From NCBI GenBank assembly GCA_031553395.1, contig JAVBLR010000024.1, forward strand, positions 9,504-73,503: 64,000 bases of DNA, in the 5' to 3' direction. Numbering within the stretch: the stretch's first letter is position 1; every line of letters begins with the position of its first letter. Below are positions 1-7,370 of the stretch, in pieces. Below the pieces are notes generated by a model. That model was not told where the DNA came from. It was given only the letters and a program-made list of their open reading frames with translations, and did no database searches. The position numbers and the translations under genes were made by a program. The DNA is from WRGA01 sp031553395 (GTDB lineage: Bacteria > Bacteroidota > Bacteroidia > Bacteroidales > WRGA01).

Positions 1-1
1 C

Positions 2-646
2 TGTGATACAGCACTGGAAAGTATTCTCAATAACCGTCCGGATATTCTTTTCCTTGATATTGAACTTCCTGAGAAGAATGCCCTGTGGTTATTGGAAAAG
101 TTGAAAAACGTATCCAGTCTTCCATTACCTCACATTATTTTTACTACTGCGTTTAATGACCCTGATTATTTGTTAAAAGCTATCAAACTGGAAGCTGTTG
201 ATTATCTCCTGAAGCCGATAGCATTGGATGAATTAACAAAAGCCATACAAAAAGTAGAGAAAAAAAACACGGAGAAAATAAAAAGCAATACAGAGGAGAT
301 AGAAAGAGTATTTACATTTAAAACCCTGAATGCTATTCTTAAAATCAAAGAATCCGAATTAGTTTATTTCGAGGCCGACGGTTATTGTTGTAAAGCTTAT
401 TTCTCTAATCACATAACTGAACTTGTTTTTGATCATTTGGGAAGTGTAGAAAAACAGGTTTGTGATGAAAAAATCATCCGGGCAGGACGTAAATACATCA
501 TCAATACTCAATACCTATTCAAGCTGGATGTCAAAAATAAGAAATGTTATTTCCGGCTGCCTATATCAGGAGATGTGATTGAAATTAATTTGTCAGAAGG
601 TGGAATGGAAACGGTAATGCCTTTTATGAAAAAAGAAAATTCTTGA
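2..646 (+). CDS. LytTR-family response regulator, 5' end cut by window
   Basis: This is the C-terminal part of a two-component response regulator. The open frame runs from the window edge, so the true start lies upstream. The receiver domain is visible: the phospho-acceptor Asp lies in FLDIELP (codon 56-58) and the conserved Lys in LLKPI (codon 212-214). A linker rich in Lys and Glu follows, then a LytTR DNA-binding domain over about the last 100 residues (FKTLNAILKIKESELVYFEA onward). Such regulators usually pair with LytS/YehU-type membrane histidine kinases, which may lie upstream. The first in-frame ATG, at 92, would destroy the receiver and is not the start. A strong terminator overlaps the stop codon, so this is the end of its transcript. 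Confidence 0.9.
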   Translation, partial: CDTALESILNNRPDILFLDIELPEKNALWLLEKLKNVSSLPLPHIIFTTAFNDPDYLLKAIKLEAVDYLLKPIALDELTKAIQKVEKKNTEKIKSNTEEIERVFTFKTLNAILKIKESELVYFEADGYCCKAYFSNHITELVFDHLGSVEKQVCDEKIIRAGRKYIINTQYLFKLDVKNKKCYFRLPISGDVIEINLSEGGMETVMPFMKKENS

Positions 647-666
647 ATTCAAGAATTTTCTTTTTT
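629..666 (+). terminator. Rho-independent terminator of LytTR gene
   Basis: A perfect 19-bp inverted repeat is centred on GAATTC at 645-650 and ends in a T run at 661-666. It includes the stop codon of the LytTR gene at 644-646. The A-rich left arm would also supply a T run on the opposite strand, so it may act in both directions. Confidence 0.85.
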
Positions 667-837
667 GTGATTTTCCTGAGATTTGAACTATGGTTGCAAA
701 CTGTATAACAGTGTGTTAATAAGGCAGTCCTTAATTCAATATCGTTTAGTTAAGTTATAACTTCTTCTTTCTTTTCGTTTATCTCATCATTCTAGGGTTG
801 GGATGATAGATAAATTCGAACATGAATTCTTCCATCA

Positions 838-880
838 AATAATACGTTTTAGGAAGTATCTTTCTGATTATCGTATTATT
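838..880 (-). terminator. Weak hairpin after methyltransferase gene
   Basis: Arms AATAATACG (838-846) and CGTATTATT (872-880) form a 9-bp inverted repeat with a 25-nt loop, just past the stop codon of the minus-strand methyltransferase. There is no good T run, so termination is only a possibility. Confidence 0.3.
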
Positions 881-882
881 CA

Positions 883-1656
883 TCATATCTTCTTCCCGAT
901 ATAAAATACATAACCATAAAAGTCTTTATACTTATAGTATAATTGCATTTCGTGGCGTTGACTGGCGATTAACTCTTCGGCAGTTTTATTTCCTGCATAC
1001 TTTTTGATAAATTCGTCCTGCACCTTTGCCTGCGGAGCATAAAAATCATCCGTCCAGCAAGTTGATGGCAGCATAAAGGTCGCAACGGGGATATAGCCCG
1101 CTTTTTGTACTTGAGCTACCTTGTTCGGGATAGTATCTATTTCGGGATAATGCGCTATCCAAAAGTCGTGGATTTCAGCAGGACGTTTGTCTGTGAACCA
1201 TGATGCTTCCGATGCAGCGACATAACCACTCGGTTTCAGGAACTCGCGCCACTCATTAAACCCACGTTCAAAACCGACATTGTAAATAGACCCTTCCGCC
1301 CAAATCAGGTCTAAAGATTCTTTCTCGAAAGGAAGATTGTCCATCGAACCGACAATGCCTTTTACCCGGTCGGAGAGATTGAGTTGTCCGGCATTCCGAT
1401 TGAAAATACGGATAAATTCGGGAAATAGATCAAGTCCTGTAATCTGTCCGGGAGCATTCTGTGCCAACGTCATGGTTTGTCCGCCTGTTCCGCAACCAAG
1501 GTCGGCAATACGGGAATTATCGGTTAGATTGTCTATAAAGTTCAATGCTTTAATGGTTACTTCGGGACTGCCTGGCCCTTGGCGTTCTACATTTGAAAAG
1601 TATTCGCAAATTAGATTGAAGTCGAAGTCGTGGATTGTTTTAATATCGTTACTCAT
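883..1656 (-). CDS. Class I SAM-dependent methyltransferase
   Basis: A 257-residue cytoplasmic protein with a Rossmann methyltransferase fold. Motif I (ADLGCGTGGQ, residues 51-60) binds S-adenosylmethionine, and an acidic residue closes the second strand (TGLDLF, D76). The motif IV region is LDLIWAEGSIYNVGF. The family resembles the small-molecule methyltransferases of Bacteroides genomes, with a long C-terminal part ending KYKDFYGYVFYIGKKI. The substrate cannot be read from the sequence. The gene is alone on the minus strand, divergent from the VOC-WYL-GyrI group, with an unusually long leader of about 180 nt containing a strong hairpin. The start ATG (1654-1656) gives the expected family N terminus. 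Confidence 0.85.
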   Translation of the reverse strand: MSNDIKTIHDFDFNLICEYFSNVERQGPGSPEVTIKALNFIDNLTDNSRIADLGCGTGGQTMTLAQNAPGQITGLDLFPEFIRIFNRNAGQLNLSDRVKGIVGSMDNLPFEKESLDLIWAEGSIYNVGFERGFNEWREFLKPSGYVAASEASWFTDKRPAEIHDFWIAHYPEIDTIPNKVAQVQKAGYIPVATFMLPSTCWTDDFYAPQAKVQDEFIKKYAGNKTAEELIASQRHEMQLYYKYKDFYGYVFYIGKKI

Positions 1657-1850
1657 GATGTTTAAATGTTAATGATTTGGGACAGAGGGATGTATATCTG
1701 TTCCTGTCAATGATTTATAAAATAATGTATATGAAAATAACTCCGGCAAGAACATGCCAGAGTGCTACTAAGGGATAACCTTGACAAAACGTCAGAGTTT
1801 ATTTACTTCACGCACTCCTTCTTCAGTTGTAACATAGATTGCAAAGATAC
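1657..1850 (-). promoter_or_regulatory. Promoter and long structured leader of methyltransferase gene
   Basis: On the minus strand a TATCTTTG box (1842-1849) matches the Bacteroidota -7 consensus TAnnTTTG, about 185 nt before the ATG. The leader between them contains a strong hairpin: CTCTGGCA pairs with TGCCGGAG (plus-strand 1741-1762) around a TGTTCT loop and is followed by TTATTTT. This could be an attenuator or a structured regulatory RNA. I cannot match it to a known riboswitch. The rest of the 1657-1991 gap holds only the divergent promoter of the VOC gene. Confidence 0.4.
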
Positions 1851-1956
1851 ACAATTGTCTACTTCAATCTTTGTTTTAGAGGATAATAGTTACATCGACA
1901 GATATTTTTTTGCAAATTTAAAAAGTTGCTGACATACTGTTGTCATTCGTATGGTG

Positions 1957-1964
1957 TATCTTTG
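1957..1964 (+). promoter_or_regulatory. -7 promoter box (TATCTTTG) of VOC-WYL-GyrI operon
   Basis: TATCTTTG matches TAnnTTTG and lies 27 nt before the ATG of the VOC gene. No TTG was found at the usual 18-20 nt upstream, so the -33 element is poor and the promoter may need an activator such as the WYL regulator encoded by the second gene. Confidence 0.5.
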
Positions 1965-1991
1965 TAATGAAATCAATAAATATCAAACAAA

Positions 1992-2414
1992 ATGAAACTT
2001 ACATCTTATCTTATTTTCAATGGTCAGGCTGAAGAAGCAGCTAATTTCTATGCCGATGTACTGGGAGGAAAAATAGGAGACCTCTATCGTTACGATTCTA
2101 TGCCTTCTTCTCCGGAAATGTCAATTCCGGAAGAATGTAAACAAATGATTCTACATTGTTGCATTGCATTTCCCGAAGGGTCGATGGCCGTCGCCGATTC
2201 TTTGCCACATGATAAACGTAACTTCGGAAACAAAGGACATATGCTAACTCTTAATTGTGATTCTATTGCTCAAGTTGAAGAAGTTTATGCTAAACTAACT
2301 AAAGACGCACAAAAAATAGATTGTGAACTCACTGAAGTTTTTTTTGCAAAACGTTATGCCGAAGTTGTTGACCGTTATGGCGTGCTTTGGGCGATAATGT
2401 TTAGTGAGAATTGA
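1992..2414 (+). CDS. VOC-superfamily protein, PhnB-like
   Basis: A 140-residue protein with the paired beta-alpha-beta-beta-beta units of the vicinal-oxygen-chelate fold. It opens with KLTSYLIFNGQAEEAANFYA and has the C-terminal strand YAEVVDRYGVLWAIMF, both typical of PhnB-type members. These proteins are often annotated as 3-demethylubiquinone methyltransferase-like, but that activity is not supported here; most members have no assigned reaction. It is first in an apparent operon with a WYL regulator starting 7 nt after its stop and a GyrI-like binding protein, which suggests a small-molecule sensing or detoxification unit. Confidence 0.8.
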   Translation: MKLTSYLIFNGQAEEAANFYADVLGGKIGDLYRYDSMPSSPEMSIPEECKQMILHCCIAFPEGSMAVADSLPHDKRNFGNKGHMLTLNCDSIAQVEEVYAKLTKDAQKIDCELTEVFFAKRYAEVVDRYGVLWAIMFSEN

Positions 2415-2421
2415 ATAATCC

Positions 2422-3351
2422 ATGAATAGACTTGATCGCATATCAGCATTATTGGTGCAATTACAATCACGACCAGTCGTTAAGGCTTCCGAAATGGCTG
2501 AACGTTTCGATGTTAGTTTGCGTACCATTTATCGTGATATGCGTACCTTGTCAGAAGCCGGAGTTCCTATATGTGGTGATTCTGGTATTGGTTACTCTTT
2601 AGTGGAAGGTTATAAATTGCCTTCGCTCATGTTTACTAAGGAAGAGGCAATGGCTTTTCTTACTGCCGAAAAAATTATCGAGCAACTTACCGATGCTCAG
2701 AACAGCAATTATTTTCGTCAGGGAATGGATAAAATTCGTGCTGCGTTACGGTTTGTCGATAAGAATTATATTCATGAAATGGATAATAGCATTGCGGTAT
2801 ATAAAAGTCGGCACGCGAAAAAGAGTTTACCCAATTTATTGCAAACAATACTGAGTAGTATAAACAATAAATTGATCATTAAGATTAATTATACCAATAT
2901 TGACGAAAAAGAAAGTAAGAGATCTTTGGAAGCAGTTGGCGTTAGCTATTCACATCCTAACTGGTATTTATCCGCTTGGTGTCACTTGAGAAAAGAATAC
3001 CGGATGTTCAGGCTTGATCGTATTGCCAATATAGAGACCACAACTGAAAAGTATACCAAAGTTCATCCACCTTTGGAATCACTTCTTGGAGTAGATAATC
3101 CTCAATGTCTTACAGAGGTTATCTTACATACCAGTAAAGAGGTTTCCAGATATAATGCCGACAGGTGTTTCTTTATGGGACTGACCGAAGAAAAAGAGCT
3201 TCCCGACGGACAAATAGAACAAACATATATGGTTTATTCACTTGAACCTTTGGCAAGGTGGGTGTTGGCAAATGCCGATACGACGACTGTAATCAGACCT
3301 GTTGAAGTAAAAAATATTATAAAACAAATCATTCAAAAATTAGACTTATGA
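2422..3351 (+). CDS. YafY-type HTH-WYL transcriptional regulator
   Basis: A 309-residue regulator. Residues about 5-60 form an HTH_11 winged helix (MAERFDVSLRTIYRDMRTLS, with the recognition helix in the second half). The middle carries a WYL ligand-sensing domain, and the name-giving WYL triplet is visible in SHPNWYLSAWCHLR. The Sm-like fold continues through RMFRLDRIANIE and is followed by a C-terminal WCX-like extension. Such regulators bind nucleotides or other ligands and control a nearby operon. The stop overlaps the next ATG by 4 nt (ATGA), so it is translationally coupled to the GyrI-like gene. The likely target is its own operon. Confidence 0.88.
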   Translation: MNRLDRISALLVQLQSRPVVKASEMAERFDVSLRTIYRDMRTLSEAGVPICGDSGIGYSLVEGYKLPSLMFTKEEAMAFLTAEKIIEQLTDAQNSNYFRQGMDKIRAALRFVDKNYIHEMDNSIAVYKSRHAKKSLPNLLQTILSSINNKLIIKINYTNIDEKESKRSLEAVGVSYSHPNWYLSAWCHLRKEYRMFRLDRIANIETTTEKYTKVHPPLESLLGVDNPQCLTEVILHTSKEVSRYNADRCFFMGLTEEKELPDGQIEQTYMVYSLEPLARWVLANADTTTVIRPVEVKNIIKQIIQKLDL

Positions 3352-3821
3352 AGATTAATAGTACAGAAATTAAAAATCTGGAACCAATTAAAACAGTTGC
3401 CATTTCCCACATCGGTGATTATTCTGGTATTGGAAGTGCATTTGAGAAACTTGCCGCTTGGGCGGGAGTGAATAATCTTTGGGCTGCCTCTCCCAAAATG
3501 CTCGGTATTTACCATGATGATCCGATGAATACCCCGGTTGAGAAATTACGTTCGGAAGCATGTTTGGAAAATCTTTCGGGAATTAAACCCGGTGAAGGAA
3601 TGAAAGAGTATACAATAAGTGGTGGTAAGTATTTTGTGATGCAAGTAGAAGTAACCATGTCTGAATATGGTGATGCATGGCAAAAAGCAGACGAAACTTT
3701 CATCGAAAAAGGCTATGAAAATGACATGCGAGATCATTATGAATTGTATGTAAGTTGTGCCGGCGATACTCAGGATGCGAATGCTCCCTGGATCGTAGAG
3801 ATTTGTATTCCTGTGAAATAA
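3348..3821 (+). CDS. GyrI-like small-molecule-binding domain protein
   Basis: A 157-residue stand-alone GyrI-like (AraC effector-binding) domain. The N-terminal strand PIKTVAISHIGDYSGIGSAFEKL and the C-terminal DAWQKADETFIEKGYEND...HYELYVSC...WIVEICIPVK are typical of the SOUL/GyrI fold. There is no DNA-binding domain. Such stand-alone domains bind hydrophobic cationic compounds, and some have been shown to hydrolyse them. It overlaps the WYL regulator by 4 nt, so the two probably sense or handle the same compound class. A terminator-like hairpin follows at 3848. Confidence 0.8.
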   Translation: MKINSTEIKNLEPIKTVAISHIGDYSGIGSAFEKLAAWAGVNNLWAASPKMLGIYHDDPMNTPVEKLRSEACLENLSGIKPGEGMKEYTISGGKYFVMQVEVTMSEYGDAWQKADETFIEKGYENDMRDHYELYVSCAGDTQDANAPWIVEICIPVK

Positions 3822-3847
3822 GTATTGGATATTCTACAATAACAATG

Positions 3848-3888
3848 AGAGGACTGTGTTGATTTGTCGATACAGCCTCTTTCTTTTC
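3848..3888 (+). terminator. Terminator after GyrI-like gene
   Basis: The hairpin is AGAGG(A)CTGT with ACAGCCTCT, one base bulged, followed by TTCTTTTCT. It separates the VOC-WYL-GyrI operon from the DUF1905/YdeI gene. Confidence 0.6.
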
Positions 3889-3900
3889 TGATAAAATAAT

Positions 3901-4389
3901 ATGAATAACAAACCATTGGTAGATAAAGAATATTTGCTTGAAAAATTTCCCGGCAAAGGTGGTTGGACATATACAATTATTCCCGAAATTCTGCCTGACA
4001 AAAATACCCCATTTGGTTGGGTAAGAGTAAAAGGACGTATTGATGACTATGAAATCAGCAATTACCATTTATTGCCGACAGTGAAAGGTACGGGGCAAGT
4101 ATTCCTGTCTGTAAAAGCTGAAGTCAGAAAGAAAATTAAAAAGGAAGCAGGCGATTATGTTCATATTATTTTATATCCCGACAATGAACCGATAGAAATT
4201 CCCGAAGAACTATTGTTGTGCTTGCAAGACGACACCGATGCATTGCAGTTTTTCAATTCGCTTAACGAAAGCCAGCAACACCAATACGTAAAGTGGATAT
4301 ATTCTGCAAAGACAGACCAAACAAAAGTCGATAGGATTGGTAAAACTCTTGTCAGACTTTCCAAGCACCAAAAGTTTGCAGAACAATAA
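3901..4389 (+). CDS. DUF1905 plus YdeI/OmdA-domain protein
   Basis: A 162-residue protein with two modules. The N-terminal half (to about residue 95) is DUF1905-like, with VRVKGRIDDYEISNYHLLPT and KAEVRKKIKKEAGDYVHIIL. The C-terminal part (about 100-162) is the bacteriocin-protection YdeI/OmpD-associated domain, with IPEELLLCLQDDTDALQFFN and HQYVKWIYSAKTDQTKVDRI. The family is linked to protection from bacteriocins or antimicrobial peptides, but the mechanism is unknown. It converges on a DUF1801 gene with only 7 nt between the stop codons. Together the two carry the modules normally fused in full-length YdeI. Confidence 0.8.
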   Translation: MNNKPLVDKEYLLEKFPGKGGWTYTIIPEILPDKNTPFGWVRVKGRIDDYEISNYHLLPTVKGTGQVFLSVKAEVRKKIKKEAGDYVHIILYPDNEPIEIPEELLLCLQDDTDALQFFNSLNESQQHQYVKWIYSAKTDQTKVDRIGKTLVRLSKHQKFAEQ

Positions 4390-4396
4390 TAAGAAG

Positions 4397-4756
4397 TTAT
4401 TTGCCATTCTTTTCTACCTCAATAGCCTCTTGAATATAACTTTTCAGGGTAGGTTTCAATTTAACAATTTGCGCTGCATCGGCAAATCTTATCTGTCGAC
4501 CAACTTGTGTATTCTCGCCCATCTTAACTAAAATCCCATTGGTATCCTTCAATAGATAACCTTTGAAAAACAACAGGGCAAAATATGCTTTGAAGGCTTG
4601 TATCACGACAATGTTTTTTCCCTGCGACATATAGCAGGGCTTTCCCCATTTCAGTTCTTCTGTTAGCCCACAGTCAAGAAGGATTGTCTGTAACACCTTC
4701 ATTTCTTCCTGCCATTTGGAGGATTTACTGATATATTCGTCAACTTTAGGATTCAT
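4397..4756 (-). CDS. DUF1801 (YdhG/YdeI N-terminal) protein, lacking C-terminal module
   Basis: A 119-residue protein consisting of a DUF1801 domain (WGKPCYMSQGKNIVVIQAFK, FFKGYLLKDTNGILVKMGEN). DUF1801 is a frataxin-like fold sometimes called an iron chaperone. Bacteroidota YdeI proteins usually continue for about 70 more residues with an OmdA-type module after the phrase EAIEVEK. Here a stop follows almost at once (EAIEVEKNGK). It is either a natural short form or a 3' truncation caused by the converging neighbour. The predicted location is the cytoplasm. Confidence 0.75.
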   Translation of the reverse strand: MNPKVDEYISKSSKWQEEMKVLQTILLDCGLTEELKWGKPCYMSQGKNIVVIQAFKAYFALLFFKGYLLKDTNGILVKMGENTQVGRQIRFADAAQIVKLKPTLKSYIQEAIEVEKNGK

Positions 4757-4908
4757 GTTGTTAATCTATTTCAAACATTCTTGTAAAATAACACAAAAAG
4801 GCAAACTTTTGTTTGTACATCGAACAATATCACTGTTGTCTTGATATTGTTCTCGCAGTTCGATTGTCTTTTCGGCATTGGTAACATCTATGCATTACTT
4901 TTAAATTA

Positions 4909-4916
4909 TACCTTTG
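4909..4916 (+). promoter_or_regulatory. -7 promoter box (TACCTTTG) of GNAT gene
   Basis: TACCTTTG matches the TAnnTTTG consensus 26 nt before the GNAT ATG. No well-spaced TTG was found upstream. Confidence 0.5.
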
Positions 4917-4942
4917 TGTAAAAGAAATAAGCGGATAATACG

Positions 4943-5428
4943 ATGAAATCAGAAATAACATTTAAGTCTATTGTTGATAGAGACATTTTGTTAATAGAGA
5001 AATGGATTTATCAGGAACATGTTCTTAAATGGTATCACGAGCCGGAAGAATGGGTTAGGGAAATGATGGAAAGGAATGGCGAATTCAGTTTCCTGAATCA
5101 TTTTATTGTTTATGATGAAGATAAACCATTTGCCTTCTGTCAATATTATGATTGTTTTTGTGCTCAAGAGGATTGGTATACTGTAAATTCTAGTGGTCAT
5201 ACATATAGTATCGATTATTTAATTGGAGATGAAATGTATCTTGGAAAAGGATATGGTAAACTCATTATTAAAACATTGATGGAAAAAATCAGTAATTATA
5301 AAAATGCAAAAAGAATCATAGTGCAGCCAGAAAAAGAGAATATATCTTCTTGCAAATCTCTTGAGTCAAATGGATTTATGTACGATAACGAAAATCATTA
5401 TTATTATATAAATCTAAACGAGTCATGA
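4943..5428 (+). CDS. GNAT acetyltransferase, AAC(6')-like
   Basis: A 161-residue acetyl-CoA-dependent N-acetyltransferase. The acetyl-CoA pyrophosphate loop is YLGKGYGKLIIKTL. The N-terminal part (WIYQEHVLKWYHEPEEW) and IDYLIGDE before the loop resemble the aminoglycoside 6'-acetyltransferase-like subgroup (Acetyltransf_8), which also includes siderophore acetyltransferases. The true substrate is unknown, and resistance should not be assumed. Its stop codon overlaps the ATG of the downstream broken VOC gene (ATGA at 5425-5428), so the two were once translationally coupled. Confidence 0.8.
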   Translation: MKSEITFKSIVDRDILLIEKWIYQEHVLKWYHEPEEWVREMMERNGEFSFLNHFIVYDEDKPFAFCQYYDCFCAQEDWYTVNSSGHTYSIDYLIGDEMYLGKGYGKLIIKTLMEKISNYKNAKRIIVQPEKENISSCKSLESNGFMYDNENHYYYINLNES

Positions 5429-5817
5429 ATCTCAAAGACTTATCCATTACATTTCATACCGATAAGATAAAAGAGTGTGTCGATTTCTATTGTAACTATT
5501 TCCAGGCCAAGGTATCATTTGATGCAGGCTGGTTGTTTCTATTTATTTGCAAAGCGATGTGAATTCGTATATTTACCTTTCTTTTCAGGGTAGCCACGGA
5601 GAGATGACCCGGAATACCTTTAGTGGTGGCATTAGCCTCAATCTGATGGTAGAGGATGTCGATATCTGTTGGAAGCTGCAGCAACAAGAGCTTATGTTTG
5701 AAGAAGAGATAACCGACCACGATTGGGGAGACCGCATTCAGTTTTTATGACCCTATCGGTAATTTGGTTTATGTGTATTCCGAACGTCCATTGCACGAAA
5801 ATATAAGGAAGCAGTAA
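5425..5817 (+). pseudogene. Frameshifted VOC/glyoxalase-family gene
   Basis: Three frames must be joined to read one ~130-residue VOC protein. Frame one starts at 5425 (MNLKDLSITFHTDKIKECVD) and breaks near 5533 after FDAGW. Frame two carries SIYLQSDVNSYIYLSF and MVEDVDICWKL and breaks near 5730 after DHDWGD. Frame three supplies FYDPIGNLVYVYSERP and ends at 5815-5817. Each fragment continues the same VOC alignment, so small deletions at the two breaks are the simplest explanation. The gene overlaps the GNAT stop by 4 nt. Confidence 0.85.
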
Positions 5818-5845
5818 AAGAATAAAGGCTGTCAAAAGTCTGAAA

Positions 5846-5891
5846 ATGTCCCTTTTTTACAATTGCCTGTCCCGACAAACCCGTATCTTTG
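5846..5891 (+). promoter_or_regulatory. Promoter of AraC regulator with operator-like element
   Basis: TTG (5863-5865), an 18-nt spacer and TATCTTTG (5884-5891) form a good Bacteroidota promoter. A 19-nt element, ATGTCCCTTTTTTACAATT (5846-5864), overlaps the -33 region. It recurs with one mismatch at 6712-6730, at the same 19-nt distance from the next gene's -7 box. This suggests a shared operator for the AraC regulator encoded here. Confidence 0.65.
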
Positions 5892-5907
5892 CCGGGACAT
5901 TATTTTT

Positions 5908-6702
5908 ATGGAAGATTTCAGAATCATACAGTCAGCATCGGTGCTTGCTCCTTATGTAAAGCATTATTGGATATTGAAGACAGCCTGCGATTCGGCGGCA
6001 TTGGCACGGACAGTACCGACCGGAATGATGAGCCTTATATTCCATCGCGGAAACCGTCTGTTGTCTGTTCAGGAAAACGAACTTCATCCCCGAGCCTTCC
6101 TTAGTGGACAAGAAAAAAAATTTGCCGATTTGAAGTATGACGGGCAAGTCAATATGATTTCAATCGTTTTTCATCCTGCCGGAGTACGGGCGTTTTTCAG
6201 TCTTCCCATAAACCGGATTTCAGGTTTACGTTTGACGGCAGGCGATATGGAAGATAAAGAGTTGCGGAAACTGGAAAATTCATTAATAAGCACCGAAAAC
6301 GATGGATTATGTGTCCTGCTCATAGAGCAATTCCTTTTGAAACGCCTCACCCGCCTTGCCCAATATAATCTGAAACGAATTGAAACAAGTATCCGGTTAA
6401 TTAATTCCGGCCAGACGGATATCGCCCGGCTTGCCGATGCCGCTTGTCTGGGTACCAAACAATTCAATCGTATCTTTTCCGAACATATTGGCGCTAATCC
6501 CAAGGAATTCTCGCGTACCATCCGTTTTCAACGGGCGTTACATATTCTCGGCAACAACCCGCAAATTTCTTTAACGGCTCTTGCTTGCGAATGTGGCTAT
6601 TTCGACCAGTCGCATATGATCAAGGAATTCAAAATTTTTTCCGGTTATACTCTGGGCGAATATCTTGTCGTTTGCCAACCTTATTCGGACTACTTTTCCT
6701 AA
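5908..6702 (+). CDS. AraC-family transcriptional regulator
   Basis: A 264-residue regulator starting at ATG 5908 (MEDFRIIQSA). A longer reading from a TTG at 5863 would start inside the promoter and is rejected. The N-terminal two thirds is a ligand or dimerisation domain (DUF6597-like: VKHYWILKT, GMMSLIFHRG, VFHPAGVRAFF). The C-terminal ~100 residues are the double HTH of AraC proteins (DIARLADAACLGTKQFNRIF and ISLTALACECGYFDQSHMIK, with the typical FSGYTLGEY end). It is followed by a VOC gene whose promoter carries the same 19-nt element as its own, so it probably controls itself and that gene. Confidence 0.88.
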   Translation: MEDFRIIQSASVLAPYVKHYWILKTACDSAALARTVPTGMMSLIFHRGNRLLSVQENELHPRAFLSGQEKKFADLKYDGQVNMISIVFHPAGVRAFFSLPINRISGLRLTAGDMEDKELRKLENSLISTENDGLCVLLIEQFLLKRLTRLAQYNLKRIETSIRLINSGQTDIARLADAACLGTKQFNRIFSEHIGANPKEFSRTIRFQRALHILGNNPQISLTALACECGYFDQSHMIKEFKIFSGYTLGEYLVVCQPYSDYFS

Positions 6703-6711
6703 AATACAAAG

Positions 6712-6757
6712 ATGTCTCTTTTTTACAATTCCACTCCTTCCCAGGACGCTACCTTTG
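6712..6757 (+). promoter_or_regulatory. Promoter of VOC gene with repeated operator-like element
   Basis: ATGTCTCTTTTTTACAATT (6712-6730) differs at one base from the copy before the AraC gene. It lies 19 nt before the -7 box TACCTTTG (6750-6757), exactly as at the first site. The conserved position and sequence, in otherwise different spacers, point to a common regulator. Confidence 0.65.
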
Positions 6758-6787
6758 CATCGTCTAACAAATTAATTCAAATAAAAG

Positions 6788-7162
6788 ATGAAAACATTAG
6801 TAGCTTTTTTCGAAATTCCTGCCATCGACTTCGACAGGGCAATCCAATTTTATGAAAGTCTTTTGGGTATGAAACTCTCCGCAGTAGACTGCGGATACGA
6901 GAAAATGGCATTCTTTCCGGAAGAAAACGAACTTTGTCCCGGTGCGATTTCGTGGGCAATCGAAAACAGTTTCCTCCCATCAAAAAATGGTGTATTAGTC
7001 AGCTTGAACATTGAGAATATGGAGCAGGCAACTACCTTTATTGAAAGGAACGGTGGACGGATTCTTATCCCCAAAACAAAAATTGAAGCTGATAACCGGG
7101 GTTATTTTACTGTATTTATTGACTGCGAAGGAAACCGGGTTGGACTGTATTCGGAAAAATAA
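6788..7162 (+). CDS. VOC-family (glyoxalase-like) protein
   Basis: A 124-residue VOC protein: FFEIPAIDFDRAIQFYESLL at the N terminus, MAFFPEENE in the first half, and FTVFIDCEGNRVGLYSEK at the end. Members include glyoxalases, fosfomycin-type thiol transferases and binding proteins; the reaction here is unknown. It has its own promoter, which resembles that of the upstream AraC regulator, so it is the likely regulated target. Spacing from -7 box to ATG is about 30 nt. Confidence 0.85.
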   Translation: MKTLVAFFEIPAIDFDRAIQFYESLLGMKLSAVDCGYEKMAFFPEENELCPGAISWAIENSFLPSKNGVLVSLNIENMEQATTFIERNGGRILIPKTKIEADNRGYFTVFIDCEGNRVGLYSEK

Positions 7163-7272
7163 AAAATCCGTACTTTTGCAACAGGAAATAAATTCATTGT
7201 CTATTTTAACGTGAGTTTGATATAAAAATTCACGTTAATTTGGAAGGAAAATAAATTGATAGCATAAAAGAC

Positions 7273-7341
7273 ATGAATAAAACCTTGAAAAGAATCCTGA
7301 TAATTACAGGCAGTATAATAGGCGTATTAGCTTTAGTTTAG
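7273..7341 (+). pseudogene. N-terminal remnant of a membrane-anchored protein
   Basis: A 22-codon frame beginning ATGAATAAAACC encodes a short basic stretch followed by a hydrophobic segment (LIITGSIIGVLALV) and then stops. It reads like the signal-anchor start of a larger secreted or membrane hydrolase whose body has been lost. It could instead be a real small membrane peptide; no homology can be claimed. The sequence just upstream holds a palindrome, AACGTGA...TCACGTT. Confidence 0.35.
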
Positions 7342-7370
7342 TATGTGTTGACATGTTTCTGCAACCATAA

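Noticed and set aside
1992..2414. 3-demethylubiquinone-9 3-methyltransferase
   Set aside because: This is a historic misannotation of PhnB-like VOC proteins; no SAM-binding motif is present.
4943..5428. Aminoglycoside resistance gene
   Set aside because: The GNAT fold resembles AAC(6') proteins only at family level; substrate residues cannot be assigned, so resistance is not claimed.
5863..5907. Upstream TTG start for the AraC regulator
   Set aside because: The TTG is the -33 element of a good promoter, so the codons before ATG 5908 precede the transcription start.
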